Shown one piece after another: positions 1-33,880 of a DNA stretch of 64,000 nucleotides. Where the stretch lies: assembly GCA_963693365.1 (NCBI GenBank), contig CAVNZM010000002.1, positions 868,001 through 932,000 on the forward strand, read 5' to 3'. How positions within the stretch are numbered: position 1 is the stretch's first letter; every line of letters starts with the position of its first letter. Origin of the DNA: Amoebidium appalachense. Its lineage: Eukaryota; Ichthyosporea. The position numbers and the translations under genes were made by a program. The notes under the pieces were generated by a model. It did no database searches, was not told the origin of the DNA, and saw nothing but the letters and a program-made list of their open reading frames with translations.

Positions 1-320
1 ACACACACACACCACACACACACACACACCCACACACAAAACACAGGGATGCACATTCTGGCACAGGCAGGCACGTGCCGGCACAGGTACGCACACACAC
101 ACACCACCCCTCTTCTGTTTGTGTGCATTCTGGCCTCCTACCCCTTCCTTTTCCTGACTTAAGCTTTTGTCCCATATACCCCCCTCCCCCCCCCCCCCCC
201 CTCCCCCCTTTTCCCCCTTCATGTGACTTCCCACCCCGCACCCCTCTTCAATCCCCACCCACACAATTCCCTCCCCCCTCCCCCTCCCCTCCCCCTTCCC
301 CCCTCACACACCAAGTCCAG
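1..320. other. CA-rich and C-rich sequence upstream of first visible SETD3 exon
   Basis: The window opens with imperfect (CA)n, then a C-dominated stretch at about 181-310. It runs into the splice acceptor of the first visible SETD3 exon, so it is most likely the 3' part of an intron. I see no exon here. Translations of the C tracts give only proline-rich artefacts. Confidence 0.6.
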
Positions 321-4976
<4,656 letters not shown>

Positions 4977-5824
4977 GCTGGGGTCATGCTGGCAGGCAAC
5001 AGTGGCATGCGATTAGTACTACACATCATCAGAAACCAATGTGTGTAACAGTTGTTCGCGTGCACAGGTTGAGGTTGTAGGCTGGTGCGGCAGCTTGCAA
5101 GGTGTGATGTAGTGTTAAGCACATAGTATTGTACTTGTATACGTGCGTTCCGTATGTACACACCCGCATATACGTCACACACAGTGCTACACACACTTGC
5201 ACCCACACCCACACCCACAACACACACACACAGGCACACACACACACGCACACACATTCACACCAGCATTCATTCACACATGCGAAAGAACACACACCAC
5301 ACACAGTACCACACACATTGCATGGACACACGTGTGCACGTATCCAGTTTTTCCCCCATTCTATCTCTCTGATAACCTTTCCTCCCCCATATGCGCACAT
5401 AATAGTATTCCGCTCTGTGCATGAATGGCTACGCAATTTACTCTTTTATCATCGTACATGGATATTACGGTGGCTGCCAAGTCGTCTGGCAACTTGAATA
5501 TAAAAAAAATTATTTTAATGTAGGTGACGGTATTGCAAAGGCGCCTGTGTCAGGCTGCAGCTGTTCCCTTTTAAGTGCTCGTCTATGTCTGTTTGGCGGT
5601 GTAAAGAGCTTGTGCTTATGTATTATATAAATGTGGCCCGTGTATTGGTGAATGCCTCAAGGTGCATCAAGGCGTTTTACGAATCTAGTAGTGCACATTT
5701 ACTCATGGCATTAGAAAATCACTACGGCCCTGTCTCTTTGACATGTGATGGCATCGTTGAAATTCCCGCCACTGTCTTCGGATTCTGACTCAGCAGCAGC
5801 AGGGATCAACGTTTTTTTTTTTTT

Positions 5825-5869
<45 letters not shown>

Positions 5870-6172
5870 GAGTGGGTGAGTGGTGGTGGGGGGGGGGGGG
5901 GGGGGCAGGTGGCTCACAATCGGTGCAGTTTAGACCAATGGGATCAGGGCTAAGCACAAACAGTGCATTATTGGCCAATTGTTTACAGTCAACTGACGTA
6001 GGTCCTCTCGGGTGGATTTCACCACCGCCATCTTGATCAGCAGTTCCGAAATTGGCCGTGGATTTCACACAGCCACAGTATGAGCCGCCTGCGAACATAG
6101 TTTCGGCAGACCAGTGGTTTGAGCTACCAGTGTGCCCCACCACCCTATGTGCTATAGTACATAGTACCTCAG
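4977..6172. other. Intergenic region between SETD3 and RNPC3
   Basis: About 1.2 kb between two genes on the same strand. It holds the SETD3 3' flank, an imperfect (CA)n at about 5160-5300, a T24 run fused to a long G run (5811-5868) and a second G run at 5888-5905. Unique sequence at 5910-6170 should contain the RNPC3 promoter, 5' UTR and probably a first exon. I could not fix a start codon there. Confidence 0.5.
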
Positions 6173-17093
<10,921 letters not shown>

Positions 17094-18061
17094 CTAAGCC
17101 AGCTCACTGATCGGTGTTTCAGCCAGCCACAGGTCGTGCAGTTTGTTGAACAGCTCCTCCGTCACCGACACCTTGTAGGGGGTCGGGTTGACCATGCGCA
17201 GGTGGTCCTCACGGATACTGCGCATCTGCTCAGACACATACTCCTGCACCTCTGTGTACGTGTTCGTGTATGTGTATGTGTGTGCAGGCATGCTTGGAAG
17301 TCGGAGTGTGAGTGCGCATGTTTACGTTTGTGTATGTGTGTGTACACGTGCACGGTTTGCGTTTGTTCATGTGTATTGCGTGAATGTATGGACGTGAGTG
17401 TAAGCCCGTCAGTGAGTGAAGGAGCAACAGAAAAATGGTACAGGGGTCATGCGGGAAGGAACTCCACTCCATGCAACAGACTTGCATCTTCTATACATAG
17501 GTACCATACCCTTCACATAGCCATGATATGCAAGAATACCGAACGAATTTCCAGAATATCCCCGTCCCTGACCAATCATCCAACCCCACCTCCAAACCCT
17601 TCTCATGTCCAGAACAGAACCCCCCCCCCCCCCCCCCCCCCCACCACCACAAATAATACTACCAGAAAACCTACTATCCATTCCAAGTCCGCAAAATACA
17701 CATACTCGGCACCAAAACCCCAAATTTTATGCACATGGACACACCTTGGGGGGTTCTTGCAAAGCCCGACTCGACGGTGATGTTGCCCTTGTACCAGACA
17801 CAGTTGAGCAGCTTTTGCACCTGAGGATAGACGGTCTCTCAGCACCGTACTTGCACGTGCAGGCAGGCAAGGACACACTCTACACACACAAACTTCTACA
17901 ACGCGAATGGGGGCAGGAGGGGGGGGGGGGGGGGGGGGGGAAGAGGGGAAGAGAGAGAGCAGATCGAGGGGGAGTTGTTATAATAGGCCCGTCAGTACAC
18001 TTGAGCATTACATAACATGAGAAGCAAACACGAACACACAGTGACATGAACATGTGTGTGT

Positions 18062-18094
<33 letters not shown>

Positions 18095-18326
18095 GGGCAT
18101 ACAGAAGTAGGGGTGACCCAGGCGCGTTTACGAGGGATGAAGGGGTGGCGGCACAGAACCCTCTCCCCAGGCTGAGGCTCGAGGGAGTCTTCTGACTTGA
18201 GCAGATCAAGCATGGCAATGCCGTCCTTGCCCACGAGCCGGTAGATCTTCTTGCGCCCAGGTAGCGTCACCTGTGTGTGTGTGTACGTGTACGTGTGTAC
18301 GTGTGTACGTGTGTGTGAATGAGTGC

Positions 18327-18372
<46 letters not shown>

Positions 18373-18760
18373 TATGTGCTCGTGTCCAAGTACATTTCGT
18401 GACGAGGTTAGCAACTGTGTTACAGGTCTGCAAACGTGTAGCCACGGTGGCACAATGATGACCAGCAACAAAGGATCCATGGATTTCAGCATACAAACCT
18501 TCCAGCCAACACAGACAGGGGGAATATGATATACCTTTGTGATTTCGTTGCTGAGTTTTATTCTTGGACGGCCCTTGACCTCGACCAGCTTGTAGACACA
18601 GCCCAGCGCTGGCTGGTTCTGGCACGTAACAAGGTTGGTCCCCACACCAAACACGTCAATGCTGTGCCCTGGTGTGTGTGTGTACGTAACAACAATGAGA
18701 AGGTGTTCGAAAGGGGCGTGTGCATGTGTGTGTCCTCTGTGCTTGTGCCCATTTGCATAA

Positions 18761-18791
<31 letters not shown>

Positions 18792-19246
18792 GTGTTCACC
18801 TAACTTGCATGCTACCATCACCAGCAGGCATGCACCAGAGTCTGTATGCGCATGTGTGTTCCCTGTACCTGTGTGTTCCTTATGCCTATGCGCCTGTGTG
18901 TGATTCTTACGGCTATGGCTCTGTGTGTGTGTGCGTTTTCCCCATGCTTGTGCCTGCTTGCATGCAGTCTCCATGCTTGTGCCTGTGTGTGCTTATATGG
19001 TTTTACCCTGCAGGGTCAGGGAGGACAGAGTGTTCTCGTTGATGTCGTTGCTGGCCACAATCGAGCAGCCGCTGAACTTGAACTTGTCGTCCGTCAGCTC
19101 AGAGAGTAGCCCGTCTGATCATACAGTGTGAGCAGGCACACCATCTCTTATAACCTCTAACATTGTCCTAGCACAGACACAAGGAAAGAGACATACACAG
19201 GCACAAATGCACCACAAGCGCACATGAACATACACACACCCAACCA

Positions 19247-19287
<41 letters not shown>

Positions 19288-19916
19288 ACACACACACACC
19301 AGTGCTAGGTTGAGCCATGTATCTGTAGACATTCCGAAACCAATCGAGAGCTGGAACCACCTTACGACATTGACTGGGTATTGCCGTATATGGAAGAATA
19401 ACATTATATGTGTGCCTCATGGTGAGTCGCCATTATGGCTAATATTTCTATCCAACCATACCTTGTCATTATTTTGAGCCTCAAACCCCATACGTGTAGT
19501 TACATGCATGCACGTGCACACACCATATTTAGTAAAGATGGCACGGGCCTCCTTCGACAGATACGCCAAGTCTCCAGAGTCCAGGCGGATGCCTATGGGT
19601 GTGAATCCAACCTGCACCAATCAGCGTTAGCAACTAATTTTTTAATTTCGAAATAAAAGTCATTGGCTGCTCGATTACATACAACACGGGTACTGTTTTG
19701 GTACAGTTGAACAACTGCGCTGTGTTCACAGTTTTCAAAGCAACCGGCAAAATGCTTGAAGCGTTTGGCTGGGGGTTTCTTGTCGTATCGCCAGTCCATC
19801 TCTTTTCTCGATCTCTTTATTGGTGAAAATGCGAGTGTGCTTATGAGTGTGTGCGTGCATTTATGGGCATGTGGGTATATGCATCTGTATTTGTGTGTCG
19901 TGTGTATGCGTGTATG

Positions 19917-19955
<39 letters not shown>

Positions 19956-21222
19956 ATGCGCTTATGTGCGCCTGTATCTGTGTACGTGCATGCCTGTGCC
20001 TGTGCCTGTGTGTGTGTGTGTGTGTGTGCATTCCCGAGAGCCGGGGGGAGGGGGGCGGGGAGGGGGGAAGGGAGAGGGGGGTCGTAAATGCAATAAACCT
20101 AAACAACTTGATAAACAAACAGCACGTGCTTATGTGACACATCCATGACTAATTTATCCCCCCCCCCCCCCCGCCTCTTACCCTCTTTGTTTCCCCTTTT
20201 TTTTGTTGTGTGTGTGTGTGTGTGCGTGTGTGTGTGTGTGTGAATGGGGGGGCCATTTGACCTTTCTAAGGGCGGCAGCAACCAAGATGAAATTGTAGAC
20301 CCCACTCTTGAGGGTGTCGTAGGTGTCCACTAGGGCCATGAACGAGGTGGGGAATGACAGCGCATAGTCGGTGAATGCGGCAAGCTCACCCTGAGGGGTA
20401 GGTGTGAGCATGTGTGAGTGTGTGCGTGTATGTGTGTGTGTGTGTGGGGAGGGGAGGAGGGGGGCAGAGAAGGGAAGACGGGAGGGGGGGAGAGAGGAGT
20501 GGGGGGGGGGGGGGGGGGGGAGAACGAGTGGAGGGAGGGGAGAGAGGAGGGTGGGAGGGAGGGAAGGAGGGAAAGGGAGGAAGGGATAGAAGGAGCGAAG
20601 GGAGGGGGGGGGGGGGGGGGGGGGAGGGGGGGAGGGGGGTGGAAGAAAGGGGTTGAGGCGGGGGGTGGGTGAGTGGTGGTGGTGGGGGGGGGGGGGGGGG
20701 GGGAGGGGGGGGAGGGGGATAAGGGGTACCTAACAATGGGTGGCATAATCAAGTGCAGCTTACGCTAGCAGATGTGGTGTGTGTGCGAATGCCACATGCA
20801 ATGTGAATTTCCAGAATGAAATAAGGGTGTGTGAGTAAGGATTTGTGTCTGCCAAGCAATATGTGTTTCTTGTGGTGGAGAAGGGGTATAGATGGGTGTG
20901 AACACGGGGATTGGGGAGACGGATGCAGAGGGCAGCGAGGGGAGGGGAAGAGGGGGAGGGGGGGGGAGGGGGGGGGGGGGGGGGGATGAGTTGGACGGGG
21001 GCACGAATGAGAAGCAAAGCCCCCAAATAAATTTCAGAATCCACATAATGTAACCAAGAGACACCAAAACAAATGTGAGGACCAGAGACACTCGAACAGG
21101 GCCCACCATCAGAAGGGTTCCAATGCCTCCAGGGCGTGGTTATCAACCCATCCTTAGGTTCAACCGCTAAAGGGGACGGAAGAGGGGAGAGTGGGTTGGC
21201 AAACATGGACGGCAAAGGCACA

Positions 21223-21254
<32 letters not shown>

Positions 21255-21830
21255 CAAAGCAACACCACTGTGTAGGGGCTAACATGGGTGCATACATCGT
21301 TTGTGTGGGTGAGGTCCAGCTGCCGTCTGTAGTCCAGCACAATGTCCAGGAAGGACCGGTCAGACGTGCCTAACTTGTCCCTGTGTGGGAGACAAAGGGG
21401 GGGCGATGAGCATAGGTAAGGCATATGTGTGAATGGAATGGAATCGAAGGAGTGGTGGAAAGTAAGCAGCGATATGGCATGTGTGTTCCAGTGGCTAGTT
21501 TACATATTATGGGCTTGCAACCATCCCTAGCCTGCCCAGTTCCTTTATTTTTGCTAATGTGGTTGGAGGTTAAACAGGGCGGGAAGCAGCAGACGATTTG
21601 GAAATACATAACGGGCAAGGGGAACAGGGGGGGGGCGGTGGGGGGAGGGGGGGGGGGGGGGGTTCGACGTAAACATGGAGCACAGACATACAAGCCATGA
21701 GGCCACCAACAGAGATGTGCAGCCACGGGTCCCTTGAGAAACAGAGGGAAGAAGGGGAGAGTGGGGAGGAGAGGACCAAAATACATGTGCAATATGCACG
21801 CTTGGGATGCTTGAAGACCCCCCCCCCCCC

Positions 21831-21874
<44 letters not shown>

Positions 21875-22537
21875 AGACGATGCTTGAACAGAAGGAGGGG
21901 GGGGGGGGGGGGGGGGGGGGTTTGCTTATTATAAGACATACTTTCCGCCGTGCCTGACATCAGCGAGGGAGGAGAATGAGGAGACAAATGCGTGTGCGTG
22001 TGTGCCCTTGACGTCGATGTTGAGGAACTTGCCAGCTAGCACGTTGCTGGTGGCATTAAACCCTCCGTAGTACGCATACTTGCTGGCCGACATGGCTCCA
22101 TCAGGGCCCTGTGTGAAACAAGGAACGTGAGCTGAGAGGGTGGGGGAAAGGGAAGAATGGGATGGAAGGAGGGGGAAATGAAGAAGAAGAAGGTGCAAAG
22201 GACAAAGGCGTGGAGAAGAGAGAACAGAGAGAGGGAAAAGGGAAAAAGGAAGGGAATGATTGGGGGATGGCGCAAAAGACAAAGTGTTGGGGGAGGGAGA
22301 AAAGGAGAGAGGGATGGAGAAAGGAAGAGGGAGGGAGGGTTAGAAGGAGAAGCGGAAGGCACAGTGATGAGGTATTGGGACGGAAGGGTGGTGGTGGGGA
22401 CAAGCTCAGAATGGAAGAGGAAAATACGTGGAGAGGGAGTGGCAACGGCGTGTTGAAAGGTTTAAGGGTGGAAGGTGGAGCGTAGAGCCAGTGGATAATA
22501 CCGGGGGGGGGGGGGGGGGTAGGAATGGAGTGTGTCC

Positions 22538-22585
<48 letters not shown>

Positions 22586-25073
22586 AGTGCATGAGGAAGT
22601 CAGGGCATGGATATGCAGAACAGATGAAGCAACAACTGCCTCTTGGAAATCTCGCGAGATTCAAGCGTAGCTAGCGAAGACAACCACTATGTAACTTGCT
22701 GTTTCCATCGATTTCGTTGCTTTACAGCTTTAGAACCTAAAGGGTGCCCACCAACGCCGAAGAATAAGATACGTCCATCAGTACCGTTTACGTCTAAGGC
22801 AATGCTACGCTGCAGACTTGGTAAAATGTGCATTTTCCTTTCCCCCGCCAGTTGATCTTCGCCGGGTCGGTATTGCGGCCGACCCAACCTTCTAACTTCC
22901 GGCAGGTATTTTTTCAAACTAGTTGAACAGACTCCTCGTTGCAATCACAATTTAACCCCCCCTGGTGCCTTCGCCAGGAGGAAGAAACAAAGTAGCCGCA
23001 AACATTCTTGTATTTCCTAATTTTTAACTACAGCAGATAATAATGCACCGCCAAAATTCTGCCCAAAGCCCCCCCCCCCCCTTCTTCCCAGTCTATGTCC
23101 GTATGAGCCCACACACGTACATGCCCACTGCATTTTACCTCCATGGCCAGCACATGTCCCTCTCATCCATACACACAATATCTCGTATAGCTCTGTCTGA
23201 ACTCGCCGCACTTTGGAATAGAACCCCCTCCCTCTCTCATCTTTTTTAGGGGGGGGCAATCCATATGCAAGGAGAAAGACAGTGCTAGCCCAGACACAAT
23301 GCAAGTATGGATGAAAGGCAAACATGTACACGTGGTGCATGCTTTGGGGCTCATACGGACAGACCTGGGCTCTACGCAGGCCAAACTCAAGCAGGACTTT
23401 CTTGGGCCCCACGAGGGTGCGGTAGCGGGAGGCATTTGTGGCCATCAGGCTGGCATAGTTGATCAGGCACAGGAACGTGGACTCCATCAGCTGGGGAGGG
23501 GGGGGGGTTAGAATGTGTTACAGAGTACGAAGAGCACCACAAGGACGAACAGCACAATGTGAATGGAGAGAAGGAGGGGGGAGGGGGGGGAGGGGGGGAG
23601 GGGGGGGGGGGGGGGGGGGGGGGGGCAGGGAGCACACAACGAGCATGTATCATAATTAGAGCCAATCCTCGGGAGGGTTCCAAGTCATCCATAGTACAGT
23701 GAGGGGCGGCGGGGGAGGGGGAAGGGGGAGGGGGGTTTGGTGGGTAAAGGGGGGGGGGGGGGGTAGGAAGTGGGCCAGTCAAAGGGGGGGAGAGAGGGGG
23801 GGAGGGGGGAGGAGGGGGAGTGGGCCAGTTGAGGGCTGGGACGGGGGGTGTGGAGGGTAGGTGGGTCAGTACGGGAGCTAGAAGGGGTGTGTGTGTGGGG
23901 GGGGGGGGGGGGGGGAGATAAGGCAAGAGAGGGGTGGGGGTGGGGGTAGGGGGGTGGGAGAGGGAGTGGAGAGAAAGAAGGGGAAAGTGAAGGGTCAGAA
24001 AACGACGGAAAAGCAAAGCACCAGGACATAAGAGAAAATCTTGACACGGCCTTGCCGCCGGCTGAGAGACATGTCTAGGCGCACCAACCTCCCAACCCCT
24101 AACATCGTATGTTCATCTCATCTTTCTGCCTTAAAGGCATCAACTCCCCCCCCACCTCCCACCCCCTACCCCCCTCCATGCTGCCTCCCTCTATCCCCCT
24201 TGCCCTCTTCTCAGCCACCCATTCCCTCCACCTTCATGCATCATATACATCATCCATCAAACCCCCCTACCACCACCACCACCCACCCACCCATACACAC
24301 ACACCACCACCACCACCCACCCACAACTTTCAGCGATGGAGACACACCTGAGCAACAGCAATTGGTCCCTCAATACGTAGAAGGGGTACCCGTGGGAAAC
24401 AAACGGTGCCCTCGAGAGGGGCGTAGATCTGTATAACAGTACATGCATCGATTAAACTGCGATTGGATATTCTGCGATCCGATTATTGAATATTTTCTTA
24501 GGTTTGCGGTATAGCCTGTAAAGACTGGGTGAGGGAGCAGACAGGTGCTTGGATTGTGAAGAAACTCAAGCAATTAATGCCGCTTTGCGACGTAGCGGAC
24601 ACAAAGACCTTTCTTTGAGGTGATAATGGGCTATGTGGGTATGAGGTTGTTGTCCATGTACATATTATTTCCTTGACTGGTTTCCTGATGCCACCCCCCC
24701 CCCCCCCCCCTCCCCCTCCCCCTCGGACACACACATAGAAACACCCAACCTTCGGGAGGAACTTTACCCAAAAAAAGCTTTTCTGCCTATCACCTTGTAT
24801 GCAAAAAACATGTTCGTGCGCGCTTCCACTCCGTGTTTTACAAAACTCGGTGTGAGTGTGTGGGTGTGTGAGTGTGTATACCCGCGCTCGCAAGGACAAG
24901 GGGAGGAGATGTGCTGGTGAGCCGGTCGGGGAGGAGGGGTGCGTGGATCGAGAAGGCAGGTGGGGAGCCGGTGGCGGGGGGATGTGGAGGGGGAGGGGGG
25001 GGCAATCCAAAAGGCAGGAAAGAGGGAGTGCGCAAGGGGGGGGGGGGGGGGGGGGGGGGGGAGGGGAGGAGGG

Positions 25074-25124
<51 letters not shown>

Positions 25125-26495
25125 GGGCACCGTCAACAGGGAGGCATCAATGTTTCGGAACCACTCGAAGAAGCCAGGCTCACAGGAGGGCATCAGGCGG
25201 CGCAAGTACTCCACATCACTGTCGCTCACCTTGTAGTGCGCAACAAAGCGCAGCACCTGGGGGAGGGAGAGAAATGAGCAACAGCTCAACACAGGTTTGT
25301 GGTGGTGTTGGATTCATCTTTGGGTGTGTCGAGAAAGAGTTATTCCTATAGACTGTTTCTTGGACAGCAGTTCTCCGATGTTGACAACTTGACTCGAGAA
25401 CGTCAGAACGTGTTTATGATCAACACGGAAGAACAAACCAGCAGGCAGGAGGCCCAAGAGAGAAGGGGGGCAGGGCTAAAGGAGGCAGGAAGAGGAGAGG
25501 CATACTGGGTGTCGAGGCGTTCCGAGACGTCAGTACACAAAGTATTCACAACAAACATAAAAAGATCGAGCACGAAACTCATGACCAAAGAAGTGGGCAA
25601 AACGAAGTAGGCGATGAAAGTCGCAAACCAGCTGATGTGCAAGGCAGTTACATAACCGTCAGGCTGCTGTTGGGTGACCGGACAGCCAAGCCGCTTGGTT
25701 AGCTGTTACGCAGAAACATGGCCAAGAAGAAACAGCTTAGCTTGAGCTTGTTAGGTGCCAAACTGAAACAGTTAAGTAAAAAGGGAAGCTACGGGGAGAG
25801 GTCAGCAGCCTACCTCGTCAAGACCTGCAAAGATAGTGTACTCGCCCCCAAAGGGATTCTTGCGGAAGAAAAGATCGAAGATGGCGTGCTCCTCGTGCCT
25901 GCCTGCCTGCCTGTAGGAGAAAGGAGTGGACATGTTACACACCTTCGGAAGTAAGGCCTGCTTATGCGAGGCCTAACCCAACGGGCTAACTATTTCCTTA
26001 ACGCCAGAGTGAATGGGCAAAACCAAGAGCTTCCAGGACATAAACCGCACGGTCGCAGTTTAATCATACCATAAACCAAGTCGATACCAGATCCACTCCT
26101 CCATGCCCACAAATGAACTTATCTGGTATTGTTTGTATCAGAGCTAAGGAAAAGTTCTCAATAAAAAAAGAAAATAAGGGCGTAAAGATGGAGGAAGAAG
26201 GGTGGTTGAAGACAGCCCTGGAGGCTGTGTGAAAACTCGAGAATTGGTTGATGGGGCGAGGAGGGAGAGGAAGAAGGGAGAAGGGAGGGTTGAGGAGGGA
26301 GAGGGGGGAAAGGGGAAGGGGGGGGGGGGGGGAAGGGGGGGGGGGGGAGGGGAGGTTGGTTGGCTACCAGTATGCGTAGGCCATTGTCAGCTGGTACAAG
26401 TCTGTCAGGAGAGGTGTGACCAGGGGGTTGGTGGGAGGAGGGACAGGTTCATTGTGGAACTCGATCGAGTGGTCGGGCTCAATTGGGGCTGCCAT
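17094..26495 (-). CDS. NAPRT: Nicotinate phosphoribosyltransferase, complete, 14 exons
   Basis: Exons in transcript order: 26495-26368, 25910-25814, 25256-25131, 24428-24348, 23490-23365, 22108-21942, 21380-21296, 20390-20262, 19611-19524, 19114-19007, 18668-18535, 18270-18103, 17820-17745, 17251-17094. Every junction is in phase, giving 556 aa (human about 538). The enzyme makes nicotinate mononucleotide from nicotinate, PRPP and ATP, the first step of the Preiss-Handler NAD pathway, in the cytosol. Seen: [15 protein letters not shown] near residue 28; [58 protein letters not shown] with the histidine expected to be phosphorylated; [52 protein letters not shown] near the C-terminus. The start follows an in-phase ATG at 26495; the 40-residue leader is Pro-rich. 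Introns carry C tracts on the coding strand (G on +). Confidence 0.95.
21227..21253. repeat. (CAA)9 trinucleotide repeat in NAPRT intron
   Basis: Nine perfect CAA units on the + strand (TTG on the coding strand), about 40 bp downstream of the NAPRT exon 21296-21380 in the direction of transcription. Confidence 0.9.
23491..23703 (-). repeat. Poly-C-tailed dispersed repeat copy abutting a NAPRT exon
   Basis: On the coding strand the repeat core (GTACTCTGTAACACATTCTA) is followed by C7TC4AG and then exon 23490. A second block matching the GATGACTTGGAACCCTCC part of the family lies at about 23650-23703, with an inserted C/T-rich tract between. It is in sense with NAPRT. Confidence 0.7.
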
Positions 26496-28304
26496 TCTCA
26501 AACTGTACCCCCACAGGGAAAAAGCCTCTTTGATTCTTCCCAACCAGGTGTTTAACTCTTCAGAAAGTGAACAGTACAGTTCTGGTTTGGGAGTTTCCGA
26601 TTCAAAGCTGTACTACAACTCAACTTCAAACCGTGTTCTGTGCTACGTAGGGTTTGAGAAAGTTTGTGCGTTGGCGCGAACTTTGATCCCGTTGATCGCA
26701 GGATCGCGCTTTTAGGTAGCCCAATCGGATGTTTTGTGTATTACCCATATATGGGATTTCTAGATATAGTAACAGCAACAAATGTTTGATTGGCCAAAAG
26801 CTTTTTAGTGACGTCATCAATGTTGCAATACCAAGGCCGGCCGGCCGGCCACCGCCAGCGGGCCGCTGAGCCTCGGAAGGCTTCCAGCAACTTGAAAGCT
26901 TGGGCGCACGAACACGAAGAAAAGTGTTGTAGGCCTGGGCACGCTTGCCATGTATGTGTGGGGTGTGCACGTTCAGTTGGGTGTACACAGTCGAGTTTCA
27001 ATCTATTGCGGAAAAGGTTGGCCAATGGCCCTGGCATCCCCGGCCGGGGTTCTCAGGGCTTTGTAAGCCTCCGGAGCAGCCGGCCAGCTGTTGTGTGTGA
27101 CACCAGCCTGCTGGATAATCAGGATGAAGCTGGCTAATATAGTCTAAGGCCAAGCTAGGGTAGTGGCAATGCCTCCAATAGACACTATTGGGCTCGGTGT
27201 GCACGTGTACGTGTGCGCGTTGTGTGAGAGAATGACGCGTACATGTGTGTGATATGCAAGTGTCCCAGGGCTAAGCCGAGGGGGCTGGTAACGTCAGTGG
27301 CCAGGCCCCGGCTGGCAGAGTGCGGAAACCGCATACAATAACTGAGCGAGTGTAGGTGGGTCCGGGTAAGCCGGGCTGTGCTAGTCACCTTCAGATGTTC
27401 ACTGTTTTACTTAATGCACTACACATGTGGTCACCGTGGTAAGATGCCAGTGACCTTACGTAAACAACCTGAACATGCAAAGACCAGGGAACCAAATACG
27501 TGTTCAAAAACTACTACATGAGGAACTTCGGGCTGGCTATCATATACTTGGAAGAAAGGAGGGCCACGAAGGGGTGAAAGGGACGGAGATGACGTCCCGA
27601 GAGATCTACGTACAAACCCGGCTCCTCACTCAGGCTGCAGCTGATCTCGATCGAGAGCTGCTGAGAATGATCAGATTCAAATGTAGTAGGACCTGAAAGC
27701 TGTACATGTTATACGGGGTTGAGCAGAACCGAGCTGGACGAGGGAGATTTTAGAAGGTTTTTTATAAACCTGCGAGGTGTGACTGTGTGTGTCACGGTGT
27801 GAGCCAGTGTGTGTGTGACGTGTGTGTGTGTGTGTGTGTACGTGTGTGTACGTGTGTGTGTGTGTACGTGTGTGTGTTTGTGTGTGTACGTGTGGTGTGG
27901 TGTGGTGTGTGTGTGTGTGTGTGTTGTGCGTGTGTGTGCGTGTTCGTGTGCGTGTGTGTGTGTGTGTGAGTGTGCGTGTGTGTGTGTTTGCGTATGTCAC
28001 GGTGGCGTGGCTAGCCGGAGGGACGCCGGCGAAGGGCCCGCCGCAGGGGGGGATGCTTGACAGATTACGTAACAGTTAGGCCAGCTCAGGTCTAAAATTA
28101 GTGCATTTTCATAGTCTAGCTATTCCATGTGCGCTAAATATAGCACATAGACAGGGCTGGCTCATCATTTGGGGCGGCTGACCGGTCGGAGCGAAACAGC
28201 GCAAACGTTTCTGCAGCTGAAAATATTGTTACGGCCGTTTGTGGTTTCATAGCACAACGTCAGGCGGAAGTTCTACCCTATTGAGGCACCCACACGCACA
28301 CACC
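26496..28304. promoter_or_regulatory. Divergent intergenic region between NAPRT and the 28.3-kb gene
   Basis: The two start codons face away from each other across 1.8 kb, so both promoters must lie here. Seen: a GGCC palindrome repeated four times (26838-26853), mostly unique sequence to 27780, and a degenerate GT stretch at 27785-27990. No TATA box or CpG-island boundary could be assigned by eye. I infer promoter function from gene order only. Confidence 0.45.
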
Positions 28305-32937
<4,633 letters not shown>

Positions 32938-33010
32938 GTGCACAAACAGGACATGAGGTGTGTGTGTGTGTGTGTGTACGTGTGTGTGTGCGTGTGCGTG
33001 TACGTGTGTG

Positions 33011-33160
33011 TGTGTGTGTGCGTGTGCGTGTGCGTGTGCGTGTGCGTGTGCGTGTGCGTGTGCGTGTGCGTGTGCGTGTGCGTGTGCGTGTGCGTGTGCG
33101 TGTGCGTGTGCGTGTGCGTGTGCGTGTGCGTGTGCGTGTGCGTGTGCGTGTGCGTGCGTG
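33011..33160. repeat. (GTGTGC)n hexanucleotide array
   Basis: About 23 units of GTGTGC, just 3' of the 28.3-kb gene stop codon and flanked by plain TG repeats. Strict purine-pyrimidine alternation makes it a candidate Z-DNA former. Confidence 0.9.
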
Positions 33161-33164
33161 CGTT

Positions 33165-33205
<41 letters not shown>

Positions 33206-33629
33206 CGCACAGTTGCATGCCTCCCACCTCCCATCTCGCTTTCTCTTATACTCCCCCCTCCCCCTCCACCCCCCTTCCACCCACTCTGTTTCTCCCTTCC
33301 CCCCCCCCCCCCCCCCCCCCCTTCCCCCCGTCTCTCCCTCTATCTCTCTCTACCCCCCCCCCCCCCCTCCCCTTTGGCCGCCCGCCTTCCCCGCCCCTCC
33401 TTGTCCGGTGTTGTGTGGGCTACAATAAAAGGTCTCGTTTTTGGCGGATGTAATTTGGAGTTAGAGGTTGTCGGACAGTGTCTCATCAATACTCTGCTGG
33501 ACTTTATCCCTCCCTGTTGATAATGACTGGTTTTTGTGCATGTTGCCTGCACATTATTTTCGTTTTCCGTTTTATTTGCCACTGGATTTTGCTGCCTTCA
33601 GTGGTTTCAGTTTTAACCCCCCCCCTCCC

Positions 33630-33787
33630 CCCCCTCCCTGAGGATGGGCTCTGCTTATGACGCATACTGTGCGCATGGCTGATGTTGCATACTTGAATGT
33701 TTGCCTTTGCATGTGCCCTTCGTGTATGCGTACTTCGTACCGTGTTCCGCATTCAAACCCCCCCCCCAACCACCACCACCACCACCA

Positions 33788-33872
<85 letters not shown>
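33630..33872 (+). repeat. Poly-C-tailed dispersed repeat (3' half) followed by (CA)n
   Basis: Near-identical to the 3' half of the long copies (GAGGATGGGCTCTGCTTATG through GTTCCGCATTCAA), ending in C9 and then CAACCACCACC and (CA)n to 33872. It is the only clear copy lying outside a recognised gene. It has the same polarity as the gene just upstream. Confidence 0.9.
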
Positions 33873-33880
<8 letters not shown>

